A stretch of DNA of 33,184 bases, from assembly GCA_003142815.1 (NCBI GenBank), contig PLNP01000020.1, positions 42,402-75,585 of the forward strand, given 5' to 3'. Below, piece by piece: positions 31,775 through 33,184 of the stretch (within the stretch, counting starts at the first letter, position 1; each line of letters opens with the position of its first letter). The translations under genes and the position numbers were made by a program. This DNA is from Rhodanobacteraceae bacterium (GTDB lineage Bacteria > Pseudomonadota > Gammaproteobacteria > Xanthomonadales > Rhodanobacteraceae). The notes beneath the pieces are model-generated. The model worked only from the letters and a program-made list of their open reading frames with translations. It had not been told where the DNA came from and did not search any database.

Positions 31775-32575
31775 TCAAAGCACGCTGGCAGAGCGCAGCA
31801 CGGCGAACGCAATCGCGGCGAGCGCGAGCACGCCGATCGCAATCCACAGTGTCGATGTCTTGCGCGAGGCTGGCGCTTGCGGCGTCTCCCCGTGCGATGT
31901 GGCCGACTGCTGGCGCGCGTCCATACCCGGCGTCACCAACAGGAAGCGCACGGTGTCCAGGCGCAATTCCTCGCCGGGCTTCAACAGCGCTGACTGGATC
32001 CGCTTGTTGTTGATGTAGGTGCCATTCGCCGAGCCCATATCCTCCACGTGCACGCCCTCGGGTGTCACCTTCAGGCGTACGTGATGTCGTGAGATTTCAT
32101 CGGCTGGAACCGGAATGTCGCAATCGGGTTGGCGCCCGATGATCGCGTTGTCCGTCACTGCGAACGTCTTGCCAAACGTCGCGCCGGAAACGCCGCGCAG
32201 CAGATACCGCGGCAGCGCGCTGCGCACGCGCGTACGACCATCGTCCATCGCCGGCGCCGCCCGTGCAGGAGCCGCACGCGCCCCGACTTTGCGTTCGCTT
32301 GCGCTGAGCTGGCAGCCGACGCGACCAAACACCAGCAAATCGCCGGCGCTGAGCGCGGTCTCGCGATCGATCTGACGGCCATTCAAAACCGTCGGCGCAC
32401 TCGCATCAAGCGGACGCGCGAACGCGCTGCCGGCGTCCATTCTGATCTCGCAGTGACGCGCCGCGACACTGGGCGCGGCCAGCACGATCGCGCAATCGGG
32501 ACTGCTGCCGATCCGCGTCGCGCCATCAGCCAGATCAACCGGTGCGTGTTCACCGCCTGGAAAGACAAGTTTCAT
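31775..32575 (-). CDS. Double FHA-domain protein with a C-terminal membrane anchor
   Basis: A 266-residue protein with two forkhead-associated domains. FHA1 (about 18-90) shows RIGSSPDCAIVL, SVAARH and NG at 65-66. FHA2 (about 140-213) is complete: IIGRQPDCDIPVP, SRHH at 162-165, and ANGTYINNKRI at 183-193. FHA domains bind phosphothreonine peptides; the SxxRH/NG core is best kept in FHA2. A linker with Ala/Arg (100-120) separates them. The last 24 residues (TLWIAIGVLALAAIAFAVLRSASVL) form one hydrophobic helix with almost nothing after it, a tail anchor. The ATG at 32575 has a GGGGA ribosome site. No kinase, phosphatase or secretion gene is nearby. A hairpin around the stop (31765-31786) may end the transcript. 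Confidence 0.9.
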   Translation of the reverse strand: MKLVFPGGEHAPVDLADGATRIGSSPDCAIVLAAPSVAARHCEIRMDAGSAFARPLDASAPTVLNGRQIDRETALSAGDLLVFGRVGCQLSASERKVGARAAPARAAPAMDDGRTRVRSALPRYLLRGVSGATFGKTFAVTDNAIIGRQPDCDIPVPADEISRHHVRLKVTPEGVHVEDMGSANGTYINNKRIQSALLKPGEELRLDTVRFLLVTPGMDARQQSATSHGETPQAPASRKTSTLWIAIGVLALAAIAFAVLRSASVL

Positions 32576-32705
32576 TGAATCCCCGATAGGTGCCGGCCGA
32601 ACCGGCATGCGGCAATTGTAACCGGCGCGGCGCCGACGATCATGACCGCCGATGCGGGCCGCGATCGGGCTTGTCAGCCGCTGCGTGCATCCCCACACTG
32701 TGACG

Positions 32706-33050
32706 ATGATCGGAACCTGGATTTCCCTACTCGCCATCGCCGCTGCCGCCTGGGCCTGGATGGATGCGCTCGAGGCGCGCGAATACGCGATTCGCCATGG
32801 CCGTGCGCTATGCCAGGAGGCCGGCGTGCAGCTTCTCGACCAGACGGTTTCGCTGAAGCGCCTGCGCATTGGGCGGCGTGACGGCCTGCCAACCTTCGTG
32901 CGCCGCTACGGTTTCGAGATCAGCCTCGACGGCAGCGATCGCCATCGCGGCCACCTCGACCTCAGCGGCCATCGATTGGAAGCCTGGAGTTTGCCACTCG
33001 GCGAAGCGGCGCCGGCGATTCCCAAGCCGACCCATTTGCGCTTGATGTAG
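32706..33050 (+). CDS. DUF3301-family membrane-anchored protein
   Basis: A 114-residue protein. It starts MIGTWISLLAIAAAAWAWMDALEAREYAIRHGRALCQEAGVQLLDQTVSLKRLRIGRRDGLPTFVRRYGFEIS, with an N-terminal hydrophobic segment (about 5-19) and the DUF3301 pattern A...C...G.QLLD.TV.L.....R...G.....R.Y.FE.S. Function unknown; likely anchored in the inner membrane. The ATG at 32706 is preferred over a longer frame to 32652; the ribosome site is weak. The TAG stop at 33048-33050 lies inside the left arm of the inverted repeat at 33047-33158. It is divergent from the FHA gene. Confidence 0.85.
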   Translation: MIGTWISLLAIAAAAWAWMDALEAREYAIRHGRALCQEAGVQLLDQTVSLKRLRIGRRDGLPTFVRRYGFEISLDGSDRHRGHLDLSGHRLEAWSLPLGEAAPAIPKPTHLRLM

Positions 33051-33158
33051 GGTGCGCCGCAGCCGCACAACGGCGAGTCCCATCAAGACGGCGGTCTGAT
33101 GTGGTGCAATGGGCGTGGATTGTGGGACTCGCGCCTTCGGCGCTGCGGCCCACCCTAC
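33047..33158. repeat. Long imperfect inverted repeat (GTAGGGTG...CACCCTAC)
   Basis: GTAGGGTGCGCCGCAGC (33047-33063) pairs with GCTGCGGCCCACCCTAC (33142-33158) at 15 of 17 positions. Inside, GCGAGTCCCA (33073-33082) pairs with TGGGACTCGC (33122-33132). The ends GTAGGGTG/CACCCTAC are known from dispersed repeats in this bacterial group. The left arm contains the TAG stop codon of the DUF3301 gene, so the element inserted at, or supplied, the end of that gene. It could serve as a terminator. Confidence 0.8.
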
Positions 33159-33184
33159 GGCGCTGCACGGGATGAGTTCAATGC

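Noticed and set aside
31765-31786. Terminator of the FHA gene
   Set aside because: An 8-bp stem (AGCGTGCT/AGCACGCT) surrounds the stop codon but has no T-run; it is mentioned with the gene and not listed separately.

Overview
The window is a high-GC bacterial chromosome segment with dense, mostly minus-strand genes. The gene families (gyrase A with the xanthomonad-style central insert, a Trm112-like protein starting MDKRLLDILCCPVT, Oar-like TonB receptors, DUF1631, FimT/PilV/PilW/PilX/PilY1) and several families of short dispersed palindromic repeats point to a gammaproteobacterium of the Lysobacterales/Xanthomonadales, probably Rhodanobacteraceae-like. This placement is inference from protein style; no search was run.

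Layout. 1-5.1 kb: gyrA, a repeat-rich 560-bp gap, a GtrA-family membrane protein and mtnA, then tRNA-Val(CAC), a truncated second tRNA-Val and tRNA-Thr(CGT) behind a near-consensus promoter. 5.1-15.2 kb: one long minus-strand type IV pilus minor-pilin locus in the order pilE-like, fimT, pilV, pilW, pilX, pilY1, then a second pilV, pilW, pilX and pilE. Most junctions overlap by 1-4 bases or nearly touch. 15.2-17.9 kb: an accessory stretch with two toxin-antitoxin pairs (PIN/VapC-like and RES-Xre) lying among the frameshifted tail of an ispH gene, the tail of a LytTR regulator gene and dispersed repeats. 17.9-22.7 kb: ppnN and a large Oar-like TonB-dependent receptor. 23-33 kb: housekeeping genes (marC family, a YciK-like SDR, grxD, sodB, purE/purK, Trm112-like, DUF1631, nadC), a double-FHA tail-anchored protein and a DUF3301 protein that ends inside a palindromic repeat.

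How the parts work together. The pilus locus would supply the priming minor-pilin complex and the PilY1 tip protein of a type IV pilus. The presence of two VWX sets around a single pilY1 is the main unusual architecture. The purE/purK pair acts in purine synthesis, nadC in NAD synthesis, sodB and grxD in oxidative-stress and iron-sulfur handling, and mtnA in methionine salvage. The RES toxin family destroys NAD+ and the PIN family cleaves RNA. No CRISPR array, prophage or complete insertion sequence was seen.

The strongest new observations are: a textbook promoter with an embedded 16-bp palindrome that would give a leaderless antitoxin mRNA; the ispH and LytTR gene remnants around the toxin-antitoxin modules; the half tRNA-Val; the duplicated minor-pilin set; and a 28-bp inverted-repeat element in the gyrA leader with a partial copy just past the gyrA stop.
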